A DNA stretch of 64,000 nucleotides, from NCBI RefSeq assembly GCF_000384035.1, contig NZ_KB913024.1, positions 2,714,405-2,778,404 of the forward strand, written 5' to 3'. Positions within the stretch are counted from its first letter, which is position 1. Each line of letters begins with the position of its first letter. Shown here one piece after another: positions 27,424-36,042 of the stretch. Position numbers and translations under genes: made by a program. The notes under the pieces are model-generated. The model was not told the DNA's origin. It was given only the letters and a program-made list of their open reading frames with translations, and made no database searches. This stretch comes from Actinopolyspora mortivallis DSM 44261 (GTDB taxonomy: Bacteria > Actinomycetota > Actinomycetes > Mycobacteriales > Pseudonocardiaceae).

Positions 27424-28671
27424 GTGCACTTGACCGACTCGAACCGCCACCCTCCCGCGACCTCTCCGGGATGGTGGCGGAACCGGATTTTCTACCGCGT
27501 CGACACCCGTGCGTTCAACGACTCCGACGCGGACGGGATCGGCGATCTCGAAGGAGTCCGTCACCGGCTCGGTTATCTGGAGCTGATCGGGATCGAGGCC
27601 GTCTGGCTGACCGGTGTGATCGCCTCCCCGGTGGGGAGGGCGGGACAGGGGCGCGACGTGGACCCTCTCGTCGGAACCGTCGAGGCGCTGGAGACGCTGG
27701 TCGCGGAAGCCCACGAGGCAGGCATCGGAATCGTGCTGGATCTGGCCGTGGACGGCTCCGTTCCGACCGATCCACGTGGGGTGGAGGAACTGGGCGCGAC
27801 ACTGCGTTACTGGACGACACACGGCATCGACGGGTTCAGAGTGGCCTCCACCCCCGGCATCACCGGACCCGTCGACGAGAACACCCACGCGATACTGCGT
27901 CTGGCACGCCAGTGCCTCGGTGAGTCCCGCATCGTACCGATCGGTGGACTCGTGCAGCACTGGCACACCGCGAGCGGACCCCTGGTGGAACTGGACCTGG
28001 GGGTGGACGACCGCTTCAGCACCACCCCCTTCGAGGCCTTACGGATCCGCCAGGTCATCGACACGGTGCTCAACGACAGCGGCAACGTCGGGAGCACACC
28101 GGTGTGGACCCTGTCCAACTGGGACCACCCGAGGCCGACCACGCGTTTCGGTGGCGGTGCCACCGGGCTGGCCCGCGCCCGTGCCATGGCACTCGTCCAG
28201 TTCGCCCTTCCCGGCGTGGCTGGAGTGGACAACGGAACCGAGCTGGGCTTACCCGAATCCGAGCGCCCGGACCGGACCAGCAGCCACCCGGTGCGGGGCA
28301 TGATCCCCTGGGAGGGTTCCGAACCCCCTTTCGGTTTCTCCTCGGCCCCCGCCGGCTGGTGGCCCACGCCCCCCAGTTGGGCGTCCAGCACGGTGGAGAC
28401 CCAGCTCGAGGACCCGGACTCCACCCTGTCGCTGCACCGCAACGCCATGGAGCTACGCCGCTCCTACGAGCTGGCCACACTGGCACCGATCCGCTGGTAC
28501 GGGGCACCCCGAGGGTGTCTGGCCTTCCGACACGACCGTGGGAAGCTCACCTGTGCGTTGAACACCTCGTCCACATCGGTACCGGCACCTCCGGGAGAGA
28601 TCGTGCTGTGCAGCTCCCCCCTCGACACCGGCGATCGACTACCCCCGAACACCGCCGTGTGGCTGGTCTGA
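27424..28671 (+). CDS. GH13-like pseudoenzyme, copy 2
   Basis: A 415-residue paralogue of the preceding gene. It shares the start (WWRNRIFYRVDTRAFNDSDA, GIGDLEGVRHRLGYLELIGI) and the C-terminal domain (RWYGAPRGCLAF, KLTCALNTSS). It too has lost the active site: region I reads LDLAVDGSV, region II DGFRVASTP (Ala for the nucleophile Asp), region III RIVPIGGLV without Glu, and region IV SNWDHPRPTTRFGGG, keeping Asp but with Trp for the substrate-binding His. The B domain is missing. Start is GTG 27424 with AGGA upstream; an ATG at 27415 is possible. A binding or regulatory role on a glycan is possible but unsupported. It overlaps the convergent membrane gene by 33 nt. Confidence 0.85.
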   Translation: MHLTDSNRHPPATSPGWWRNRIFYRVDTRAFNDSDADGIGDLEGVRHRLGYLELIGIEAVWLTGVIASPVGRAGQGRDVDPLVGTVEALETLVAEAHEAGIGIVLDLAVDGSVPTDPRGVEELGATLRYWTTHGIDGFRVASTPGITGPVDENTHAILRLARQCLGESRIVPIGGLVQHWHTASGPLVELDLGVDDRFSTTPFEALRIRQVIDTVLNDSGNVGSTPVWTLSNWDHPRPTTRFGGGATGLARARAMALVQFALPGVAGVDNGTELGLPESERPDRTSSHPVRGMIPWEGSEPPFGFSSAPAGWWPTPPSWASSTVETQLEDPDSTLSLHRNAMELRRSYELATLAPIRWYGAPRGCLAFRHDRGKLTCALNTSSTSVPAPPGEIVLCSSPLDTGDRLPPNTAVWLV

Positions 28672-29652
28672 ACGCGCTTCCGCCCCCTCACGACCGGATG
28701 AGGTGTCCTCCTCGGAACCATGCGGGGCGGCGCTCCCGCGAAGATCAGCGGTCAACCCCGCGAGGTCGTAGCCGTCGGTGTGGCGGGACAGGTCCAGATA
28801 ACGGGTGAAGTACATCGCCGCCACGACCGGCAACGACAGCACGGCAGTCGACGAGTCCCGCATCACGTTGTCGAACCAGCCGGCTTCGGCGCCTCCACTG
28901 ACCACGGTCTCCGACACGGAAGCCACCACCGTGGGAAACGTCAGCGCCACGGACACCGTGACCAGGGTGGGGAGCACCCGGCGCAACACCATGTGCACCA
29001 CCCCGCGCAACGCCTCCCGGGCCCCGGAACGTCGCACGGTGAAGGGAACGACGGCCACGCTGGCGAACACCCCGGAGACGATCCCGACCAGGGAGCCGAG
29101 TATCACGCCCACCGACAGCACCAGGATCAGCACGAGTCCGCCCGAGGAGACCGGGGCCTCCTCGGACAGCACCGGAGCCGCCCGCAGTTGGAGAAAGTAC
29201 AGCGGCAGGGCCGTGAGCACCGCGGGAAGCACCACCAGAACCAGTCCGAAGCCGCACAACCCGGCCCAGCGCCTGCTCAACAGGTGCCACACCCGACGCG
29301 GAACGGCCCGGTAGCCGGCACAGACCCAGGCCAGAGCAGCCACGCTGACCGCTATCACCGCGATCCGCGCGGGCATCACGAGCATCGCCCGTATCACCCG
29401 GCTCCAGACGTCCACCCAGCTTCCCTCGTCGACCCGCAGCAACCCGTCCCGCAGACCGACCCGTCGACACATTCCGAGGCGACAGCTCACGGCCCAGCTC
29501 ACGGCGTTGAAGGGGACCACCACGAACGCGGCCAGCGGGAAAAGCCACCACGTCCGCAACAGCAGAAACAACGCACCGCTCAGCGGCCCGGGCAGTCGGA
29601 AAGCCTCCCGGAAGGAACGACTCATGCGCAACGCGTCCGGGCTTTCCGGCAT
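28639..29652 (-). CDS. Multi-pass membrane protein of unknown function
   Basis: About 337 residues with five to seven hydrophobic segments, for example LLRTWWLFPLAAFVVVPFNA, MPARIAVIAVSVAALAWVCA, LCGFGLVLVVLPAVLTALPL and LVLILVLSVGVILGSLVGIV. The C-terminal 60 residues are hydrophilic. I do not recognise a family; similar uncharacterised membrane proteins with a short FREAFRLPG-like N-terminus occur in Pseudonocardiales. The start is uncertain: ATG 29652 (MPESPDALRM) is used, but ATG 29625 (MSRSFREAF) or the GTG at 29709 are possible and none has a good ribosome site. The neighbouring hypothetical gene is upstream on the same strand. Confidence 0.65.
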   Translation of the reverse strand: MPESPDALRMSRSFREAFRLPGPLSGALFLLLRTWWLFPLAAFVVVPFNAVSWAVSCRLGMCRRVGLRDGLLRVDEGSWVDVWSRVIRAMLVMPARIAVIAVSVAALAWVCAGYRAVPRRVWHLLSRRWAGLCGFGLVLVVLPAVLTALPLYFLQLRAAPVLSEEAPVSSGGLVLILVLSVGVILGSLVGIVSGVFASVAVVPFTVRRSGAREALRGVVHMVLRRVLPTLVTVSVALTFPTVVASVSETVVSGGAEAGWFDNVMRDSSTAVLSLPVVAAMYFTRYLDLSRHTDGYDLAGLTADLRGSAAPHGSEEDTSSGREGAEARSDQPHGGVRG

Positions 29653-29737
29653 GGAGGGATAGCCGTACACACCCCGATTCTCGGACACACGGTGTCCACG
29701 CGGGAACACCGCACGGAAGCACGTGCGAAAGACGGGA

Positions 29738-30376
29738 TCAGGTCAACAGTGGCAGCAGCGCCCTCCTGCGCCGTACCACCGCACCGAAACGGGAGTCGAT
29801 GCGCAGCCACGACTCGGTGGCACTGACCCGAACCACCTCGTCCTCCGAGGGGTCACTGACCAGGAAACCCATCCCCGTCAGGACGAACAAACACCGCAGC
29901 GGCACTGTCACCCGCAGACCGGCGCCGCTGACGGTGAACACCTCCTGGTCCATCAGCGAAGCCGGCGGGGTCCCCTTGGGACCGACGTTCTCCCGAGCGA
30001 CCCCGACTCCCCGTTCGGCCACCTCACCCACCACTCTGGCGGGGAGGTCATCCACGTGACGCCACCCCTCGGGAGGAGGGAGCTCGGAGCGCCACAGCAG
30101 ATCACGCTCCGGGCCGGGATCCATCACGGGACCGTTCGACACCGTCAACGCGGCGAGCAGTTCGTTGCCGGACACGCTCACGTCGCCGGGCTCGACCTCG
30201 CCCTGGACCGATCGGGTGCACAACGCGTCGAACGGGGTCGCCGACCACGCGTCCAACCGTCCGTCGGCCCTGGTACGCAGGCGGATCACCGCCTGCTCGT
30301 CCAGGCGTACGGCGCGGGCGACGAAAGCGCTCAGGTCGTCCCGTTCCACCGAGCGTGACATCCGCAGCTCAGGCAA
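29738..30376 (-). CDS. Conserved hypothetical protein (Rv2474c-like)
   Basis: A 212-residue soluble protein in the position and of the length of Rv2474c. It has no recognisable catalytic motif. Seen stretches are VERDDLSAFVARAVRLDEQA, DAWSATPFDALCTRSVQGE and, at the C-terminus, FLVSDPSEDEVVRVSATESW. The TTG at 30376 is preceded by GAGGAG at 7 nt and overlaps the end of the thioesterase gene by 8 nt, so the two are translationally coupled; the ATG at 30361 lacks a ribosome site. Confidence 0.75.
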   Translation of the reverse strand: MPELRMSRSVERDDLSAFVARAVRLDEQAVIRLRTRADGRLDAWSATPFDALCTRSVQGEVEPGDVSVSGNELLAALTVSNGPVMDPGPERDLLWRSELPPPEGWRHVDDLPARVVGEVAERGVGVARENVGPKGTPPASLMDQEVFTVSGAGLRVTVPLRCLFVLTGMGFLVSDPSEDEVVRVSATESWLRIDSRFGAVVRRRRALLPLLT

Positions 30377-30812
30377 TTCGACGCTCCTCGTCGGGGGCGG
30401 CCGGTTCGCGTACCCATTCTTCCAGGAAGGAGTACTCCCCCTCGGTCAGCCGGCGCGGTCGTCCGGCCCGCAGGTCGTAGGGCACCATGAGCGTCTCCGC
30501 CGTGGTCACCACCTCCTTGCCGCCGGCCGCCACCGTGTAGTCCACCACGAACGAGGAACGCCGCAGCTCACGCAGCGTGAGACTCACCCGGACACGTCCC
30601 ATCCGGTAGTCCACCGGAGCGCGGTAGTCGACCGACAGCCTGGCCACCACCAACCCCTCGGACATGCCCGCGTGCCCCCGGCGCTCCGCCTCGGTGAACA
30701 GCAGACTCGCCCGGGCCTCCTCCAGCAGCGTGACGGTTCTGGCGTGGTTGACGTGGCCGAAAGCGTCCATATCGGACCAACGCAGCGGTACCTCGGTGAC
30801 GAAGGCTCCCAC
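30369..30812 (-). CDS. Acyl-CoA thioesterase, 4-hydroxybenzoyl-CoA type hotdog fold (Rv2475c-like)
   Basis: A 147-residue hotdog-fold thioesterase. The family signature is VPLRWSDMDAFGHVNHARTVTLLEEAR near residue 8 (read in two halves), with Asp in the WSDMDAFGHVNH motif as catalytic residue, followed by VSLTLRELRRSSFVVDYTV. These enzymes cleave acyl-CoA thioesters in the cytoplasm; the acyl chain is unknown. The GTG at 30812 has GGAGGAGAGG upstream and gives the usual length. It is downstream of gdh and coupled to the Rv2474c-like gene. Confidence 0.9.
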   Translation of the reverse strand: MGAFVTEVPLRWSDMDAFGHVNHARTVTLLEEARASLLFTEAERRGHAGMSEGLVVARLSVDYRAPVDYRMGRVRVSLTLRELRRSSFVVDYTVAAGGKEVVTTAETLMVPYDLRAGRPRRLTEGEYSFLEEWVREPAAPDEERRIA

Positions 30813-30952
30813 CTTTTCCTCTCCTCCAAGGGTCGGGCCGCCGACAGGGCCGACGCGGTGCGTGACACACCCGTCCGGGTGACCCACGGTACTCCGTCAC
30901 GCTACGGACACCGCACCCGACGAGTCCTCCGTCACCGCGTCGGCCCCGCGGA

Positions 30953-33900
30953 TCAACGCACCATGCTGCGCAACTGCCTGGCGGCCACCGAGAGCGTGGC
31001 CAGATCCTGCCTACCGGCCTGCTTGATCTCCTCCAGGGAGGAGCGCGCACGACCGATTCGAGAGGCGTTGGCCGCCTCCCAGTGGGCGATCTTGTCCTCC
31101 GGAGGCTCACCCGGGTCGCCACTGCGCAGCACGTCCACCGCTATCGCCCGCAGCGAGGTGTACAGGTCGTCCCGCAACGCCAGTCGGGCCAACGCGTGCC
31201 AGCGGTTACCCCGTTCCAGCTCGCCGACCGAAACCAGCATCCGTTCCATGTCGAGATACTCCGACAGGGCGAAGTAGAGCTCGGCACTCTCCCGGGGACT
31301 GCGTTCGGTCGAGCCCCCGGCCTCACGTTCGGCCAACTCGGTGATCTCGGTGATGTCCAGCAGGGCGAAGGTGTCCAGCAACGTCCCGATACGCCGCGCC
31401 AGCTTCTCGGGCACTCCCCGTTCGACCAGCTCGTTCGCCTTCTTCGCGGCGTTCTCGGCCGCCTTGCCCTGGACCATGTCCCAGACGGACTCGGACAGTT
31501 CCACCACGACCGGACGAAAACGGTGTATCTCGGCGCTGATGGCCAGTGGCTGAGGACGGTTCGACAGCAGCCACCGGGAGGCCCGGTCCAGCAGCCTGCG
31601 GGTCTCCAGCATCATGGAGTCGACCACCTCGCTGGGCACCACGCCGTGCAGCCGCTCGATCTCGCCCCACAGTCCCGGCAGGTCGTAGACGGCGGTCACG
31701 ACCTCGAAGGCCCGCACCGCGTCGGTCGTCTCGGCGCTCATCTCCTCCAACAGCCGGTAGGCGTAGGAGATACCAGCCCCGTCGACGACCTCGTTGACCA
31801 GCAACGTGGTCGTGATCTCCCGCCGCAGCGGATGGTGTCGCACCGCGTCCGCATAGTGCTCCCGCAGGGGAGCCGGGAAGTACTCGGGAAGCCGGACCGC
31901 GAAGGACTCCGTGTCCGGCAGGTCGCTGGCCAGCACGTCCTGTTTCAACGCCAGTTTGACGTGCCCCATCAGGGTGGCCAGCTCCGGCGAGGTCAACCCC
32001 TGCCCGGCCTTCTCCAGCTCCCGGAACTGCTGGGGACTCGGCAGGGCCTCCAGCTCACGATCCAACCCGGAGCGTTTCTCCAGCTCGGCCACCTGCCTGG
32101 CGTGCACAGAGACCATCTGGGCGGCGTGCGCCCGCGAGGTTCCCAACACGGCGTTCTGCCGCTGGTTGTCGGCCAGCACGAGCTCGGAGACCTCGTCGGT
32201 CATCTCCCGCAGCAGCTGGTCACGCCGCGAGCGGTCCAACCGCCCCTCGGAGACGAGCTGGTCGAGCAGGATCTTGATGTTGACCTCGTGGTCGGAGCAG
32301 TCGACTCCACCGGAGTTGTCCAGGGCGTCGGTGTTCACCTTACCGCCCGCGCGGGCGAACTCGATCCGGCCGAGCTGGGTCATGCCGAGGTTTCCGCCCT
32401 CGCCGACCACCTTCGCCCGGAGTTCCGCCCCGTCCACCCGAACGGGATCGTTGGACTTGTCACCGACCTCGGCGTGAGTCTGGGTGCTCGCCTTGACGTA
32501 GGTGCCGATGCCGCCGTTCCACAACAGGTCCACCGGAGCCCGCAGAATCGCCTTGATCAGCTCGCTCGGAGCCAGCGCGGACACGCTCTCGTCGATGCCC
32601 AACGCCGCACGGATCCGCGGGTTCAGCGGAATCGACTTCGCCGAACGCGGCCAGACACCCCCGCCCTCACTGATCACGCTGCGGTCGTAGTCGTCCCAGG
32701 TGGACCGGGGAAGTTCGAACAACCGGGCGCGCTCGGCGTAGGACGCCGCGGGATCGGGGTCGGGGTCGACGAAGACGTGCATGTGGTTGAACGCCGCCAC
32801 CAGGCGGACGTGCTCGGAGAGCAGCATCCCGTTGCCGAACACGTCACCGGCCATGTCACCGATACCGACCACGGTGAAGTCGTCACGTTGGACGTCGGTG
32901 TCCAGCTCGCGGAAGTGCCTCTTGACGCTCTCCCAGGCACCTTTGGCCGTGATCCCCATCGCCTTGTGGTCGTAGCCCACCGAACCGCCGGAGGCGAACG
33001 CGTCGCCGAGCCAGAAACCGTAGGAGGCGGCCACCTCGTTGGCGATGTCGGAGAACGTGGCGGTGCCCTTGTCCGCGGCCACCACCAGGTACGTGTCGTC
33101 ACCGTCGTGGCGCACGACCCCCTTCGGAGCCACGACCCGTCCACCGACGAGGTTGTCCGTCACGTCGAGCATGGCCGAGATGAACATCCGGTAGCAGGCC
33201 ACACCTTCGTTACGCGTGGCCTCCCGGTCCGTCGCCGGATCCCCCGTGGGAGCCGGCGGACGTTTCAGTACGAAACCGCCCTTGGCTCCGACCGGGGCGA
33301 TCACGGCGTTCTTGACGGCCTGGGCCTTGGCCAGCCCGAGGATCTCGGTGCGGAAGTCCTCCCGACGGTCGGACCAGCGCAGCCCACCACGGGCAACGGA
33401 GCCGAACCTGAGGTGGACCCCCTCGAAGCGGGGTGAGTACACGAAGATCTCGTACTGCGGCCGTGGCTCGGGCAGACCGGGGATCTCCTGCGGTTCCAGT
33501 TTGAACGACCAGAACGAACGCGGGCTCGCCTCGGAGTCCCGGACGAAGTGGTTGGTCCGCAGCGTCGCGCGGATCAGACTGAGGTAGTTCCGCAGGATCC
33601 TGTCCGCGTCCAGGCTCGTCACCTCGTCGATCGACCGGTTCAGGGCGGCGACGAGCTCCTGCTCGTGGGAGTCGCGGACGGAGTCGGACAGCTCGGGGTC
33701 GAAGCGGGTCTCGAACAGCCTGACCAGCCGCACCGTGATGTCACCGTGCGCGATCAGCGCGTCCTCGATGTAGTCCTGGCTGTAGGCGACACCGACCTGA
33801 CGCAGGTACTTCGCGTAGGCACGCAGCACGGTGGCCTGACGCCAGGTCAGCCCGGCACGCAGTACCAGGGAGTTGAACCTGTCTACCTCCGACTCACCCT

Positions 33901-35935
33901 GCCAGGCGGCCCGGAAGGCCTCCTCGAAACGCTGCCGCAGGGTGTCGAGCCGTGCCCCTCCGGACTGTTCTGCCAGATCGCGCTCAGGCCGCAGTCCGAA
34001 GTCGAAGATCCACCGCCGGGTCGTCTCGTCCGGGGACACCTCGTAGGGACGCTCGTCGACGACCTCGACCCCCATGCTCTGCAGCACCGGAAGCACCCGG
34101 GACAGCGTCACCCGCTCGGTGAGGAACATCTTGAACCGCCGGTCACCCGGCAGCCCCTCCCGGGGCGTGTAGAACGACATCGCCAACTCACCCGGTCGGG
34201 AGAGCCCCTCCAACCGGCGCAGGTCGGCCAGCCCCTCGGCCGCGTCGAAGTCCTCCTTGTAGGCCTCCGGGAACGCCGCCGCGTAGCGCTGCCCCTCCTC
34301 GCTGGTCGTCTCCGGGCCGAAGAAGACCGCGCGCCCGTCCCGCCTGGCTTCGTTGCGGTGGCCCCGGCGTTCGGAGTCGACCTCGTCGACCATGTCGTCT
34401 TCCCAGGTGCGGGTGGCCTCGCTGAGCAGCCGCTGCACCCGGTTGAGATCCGGTTCGAGTCGGCTACCGGGTTGCGTGTGCACGACGAAGTGGATCCGCG
34501 CCAGCGCGGACTCCCCCACCCTGGTGCTGTACTCCAACCCCGTACCGTGCAGCTCCGCCAGCAGCACCTCCTGCATCGCCAGCCTCGACCGGGTCGTGTA
34601 ACGCTCTCGGGGCAGATACACCAGGCAGGAGAAGAACCTGCCGTAGGGGTCACGACGCAGGAAGGGTTTGAGCTTGCGACGCTCGGCCAGGGCCAGCACC
34701 CCGGTGATGATGTCGAGCAGCGTGTCCGGATCGGTCGCGAACAGCTCGGTACGCGGATAGCTCTGGATCTCCTCCAGCATCCGCTGCCCGGAGAAGGACT
34801 CCATCGGGAAACCGGCCCGATGGATCACCTCACGTGCGCGTCGTTCGATGACCGGGATGTCCAGGACGTTCTCGTGCAGCGCCGTGGTGGTGAACAGGCC
34901 GATGAAACGGTGTTCGCCGGTCACGACGCCGTCCCGGTCGAAGGTACGCACTCCCACGTAGAAGGGATGTCCGGCCCGGTGGACCGGGGAACCCGCGTTC
35001 GCCTGGGTGAGGACGAGCAGGTCCCCCGCGTTGGACTCGGTTTCCGTCCTCGCCGAGAGGCTCCGGGCGGTGCTGCTGTCGGAACGCAGCACACCGAGAC
35101 CGCTGGCGAGTACCCCCCGCAGTTCGGACTCTCCGGTCTCCGGGTTCACGGACACCTCGTCGTGGCGGTACCCCAGGAACACGAAGTGCCCGTCGGCCAG
35201 CCAGCGCAGCAGTGCTGCCCCGTCCCGGATCCGCTCGGCGGAGAGCGGCGGGGCGTCCTGCTCCAGAGCGTCTGCGATTCCGCGGGCGGTGGCGTGCATC
35301 CGGTCGGTGTCCTCGACGACCTCTCGCACGTCCGTGAGCACGGTCAACAGTCGCTGTTCGAGTTCACGGACCCGCGCGGACTCGGGGAGCCGGTCTATTT
35401 CGAGGAACATCCAGGACTCGGCCAGCGCGTCCTCGGGAGGATCGGAGGGGTCGGCGTCGGCCAGGACCTCACGCAGCTCACCGGCCACATCCCGCCGCAC
35501 GATCACGATCGGGTGCACGACCCGCTGCACCTGGGCTCCGGCCCTGGTGAGTTCGGCGATCACCGAGTCGACGAGGTAGGGCATGTCGTCGGTGACCAGC
35601 TGCACCACCGTGGCGGGGCTCTGCCATCCGTCGACGGAACGCTCGGGGTTGAAGATCCGCACCAAGGGGCGGCCGGGAGCCCTGTGGGCGGCGAGTTCGT
35701 GGTGGGAACGGAGCGCTCCCACGAGGTCGGCGGGTTCGTCCCCGGCCATCTCCTCGGCGGGGACGTGTCGGTAGTAGGTGCGTAGCAGGTGGCCCAGTTC
35801 CGGGGCCGTTTGTACGGCTCGCTCCACCAGATCGGTCACATGCTCAACACCATCCGCGTCGTTCTCGGACAAGGGGGCCTGGTCCGTGTTCGACGCGGTG
35901 TGTTCAGTACTCAACTGTCCGGATTCAGAGGTCAT
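30953..35935 (-). CDS. gdh: NAD-specific glutamate dehydrogenase, 180-kDa class
   Basis: A 1660-residue enzyme converting glutamate to 2-oxoglutarate and ammonium with NAD. It belongs to the large L_180 class found in Streptomyces and mycobacteria (Rv2476c). The N-terminal half is regulatory (ACT-like and helical segments). The catalytic core is in the second half, with WSDRREDFRTEILGLAKAQ, VKNAVIAPVGAKGGFVLKR (the glutamate-binding Lys region), GDMAGDVFGNGMLLSEHVRL, and WNGGIGTYVKAS. The ATG at 35935 has GGAG 9 nt upstream; the 1666-residue alternative start adds nothing conserved. It is the last large gene of an ettA - TPR protein - gdh run on the minus strand. Confidence 0.97.
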   Translation of the reverse strand: MTSESGQLSTEHTASNTDQAPLSENDADGVEHVTDLVERAVQTAPELGHLLRTYYRHVPAEEMAGDEPADLVGALRSHHELAAHRAPGRPLVRIFNPERSVDGWQSPATVVQLVTDDMPYLVDSVIAELTRAGAQVQRVVHPIVIVRRDVAGELREVLADADPSDPPEDALAESWMFLEIDRLPESARVRELEQRLLTVLTDVREVVEDTDRMHATARGIADALEQDAPPLSAERIRDGAALLRWLADGHFVFLGYRHDEVSVNPETGESELRGVLASGLGVLRSDSSTARSLSARTETESNAGDLLVLTQANAGSPVHRAGHPFYVGVRTFDRDGVVTGEHRFIGLFTTTALHENVLDIPVIERRAREVIHRAGFPMESFSGQRMLEEIQSYPRTELFATDPDTLLDIITGVLALAERRKLKPFLRRDPYGRFFSCLVYLPRERYTTRSRLAMQEVLLAELHGTGLEYSTRVGESALARIHFVVHTQPGSRLEPDLNRVQRLLSEATRTWEDDMVDEVDSERRGHRNEARRDGRAVFFGPETTSEEGQRYAAAFPEAYKEDFDAAEGLADLRRLEGLSRPGELAMSFYTPREGLPGDRRFKMFLTERVTLSRVLPVLQSMGVEVVDERPYEVSPDETTRRWIFDFGLRPERDLAEQSGGARLDTLRQRFEEAFRAAWQGESEVDRFNSLVLRAGLTWRQATVLRAYAKYLRQVGVAYSQDYIEDALIAHGDITVRLVRLFETRFDPELSDSVRDSHEQELVAALNRSIDEVTSLDADRILRNYLSLIRATLRTNHFVRDSEASPRSFWSFKLEPQEIPGLPEPRPQYEIFVYSPRFEGVHLRFGSVARGGLRWSDRREDFRTEILGLAKAQAVKNAVIAPVGAKGGFVLKRPPAPTGDPATDREATRNEGVACYRMFISAMLDVTDNLVGGRVVAPKGVVRHDGDDTYLVVAADKGTATFSDIANEVAASYGFWLGDAFASGGSVGYDHKAMGITAKGAWESVKRHFRELDTDVQRDDFTVVGIGDMAGDVFGNGMLLSEHVRLVAAFNHMHVFVDPDPDPAASYAERARLFELPRSTWDDYDRSVISEGGGVWPRSAKSIPLNPRIRAALGIDESVSALAPSELIKAILRAPVDLLWNGGIGTYVKASTQTHAEVGDKSNDPVRVDGAELRAKVVGEGGNLGMTQLGRIEFARAGGKVNTDALDNSGGVDCSDHEVNIKILLDQLVSEGRLDRSRRDQLLREMTDEVSELVLADNQRQNAVLGTSRAHAAQMVSVHARQVAELEKRSGLDRELEALPSPQQFRELEKAGQGLTSPELATLMGHVKLALKQDVLASDLPDTESFAVRLPEYFPAPLREHYADAVRHHPLRREITTTLLVNEVVDGAGISYAYRLLEEMSAETTDAVRAFEVVTAVYDLPGLWGEIERLHGVVPSEVVDSMMLETRRLLDRASRWLLSNRPQPLAISAEIHRFRPVVVELSESVWDMVQGKAAENAAKKANELVERGVPEKLARRIGTLLDTFALLDITEITELAEREAGGSTERSPRESAELYFALSEYLDMERMLVSVGELERGNRWHALARLALRDDLYTSLRAIAVDVLRSGDPGEPPEDKIAHWEAANASRIGRARSSLEEIKQAGRQDLATLSVAARQLRSMVR

Positions 35936-36042
35936 CGTCACGCAGCTCCACAACTAGCGGCACCTCGTTGTGCCAACACGAACCACCCTAGAGGCTGTGC
36001 GACTCGCTGTGGGGACGGCCTCGAGCAGAGCTCGGTGAACGT

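Noticed and set aside
31082-35785. Long plus-strand frames opposite gdh
   Set aside because: Typical high-GC antisense frames; the minus strand carries a complete, recognisable glutamate dehydrogenase.
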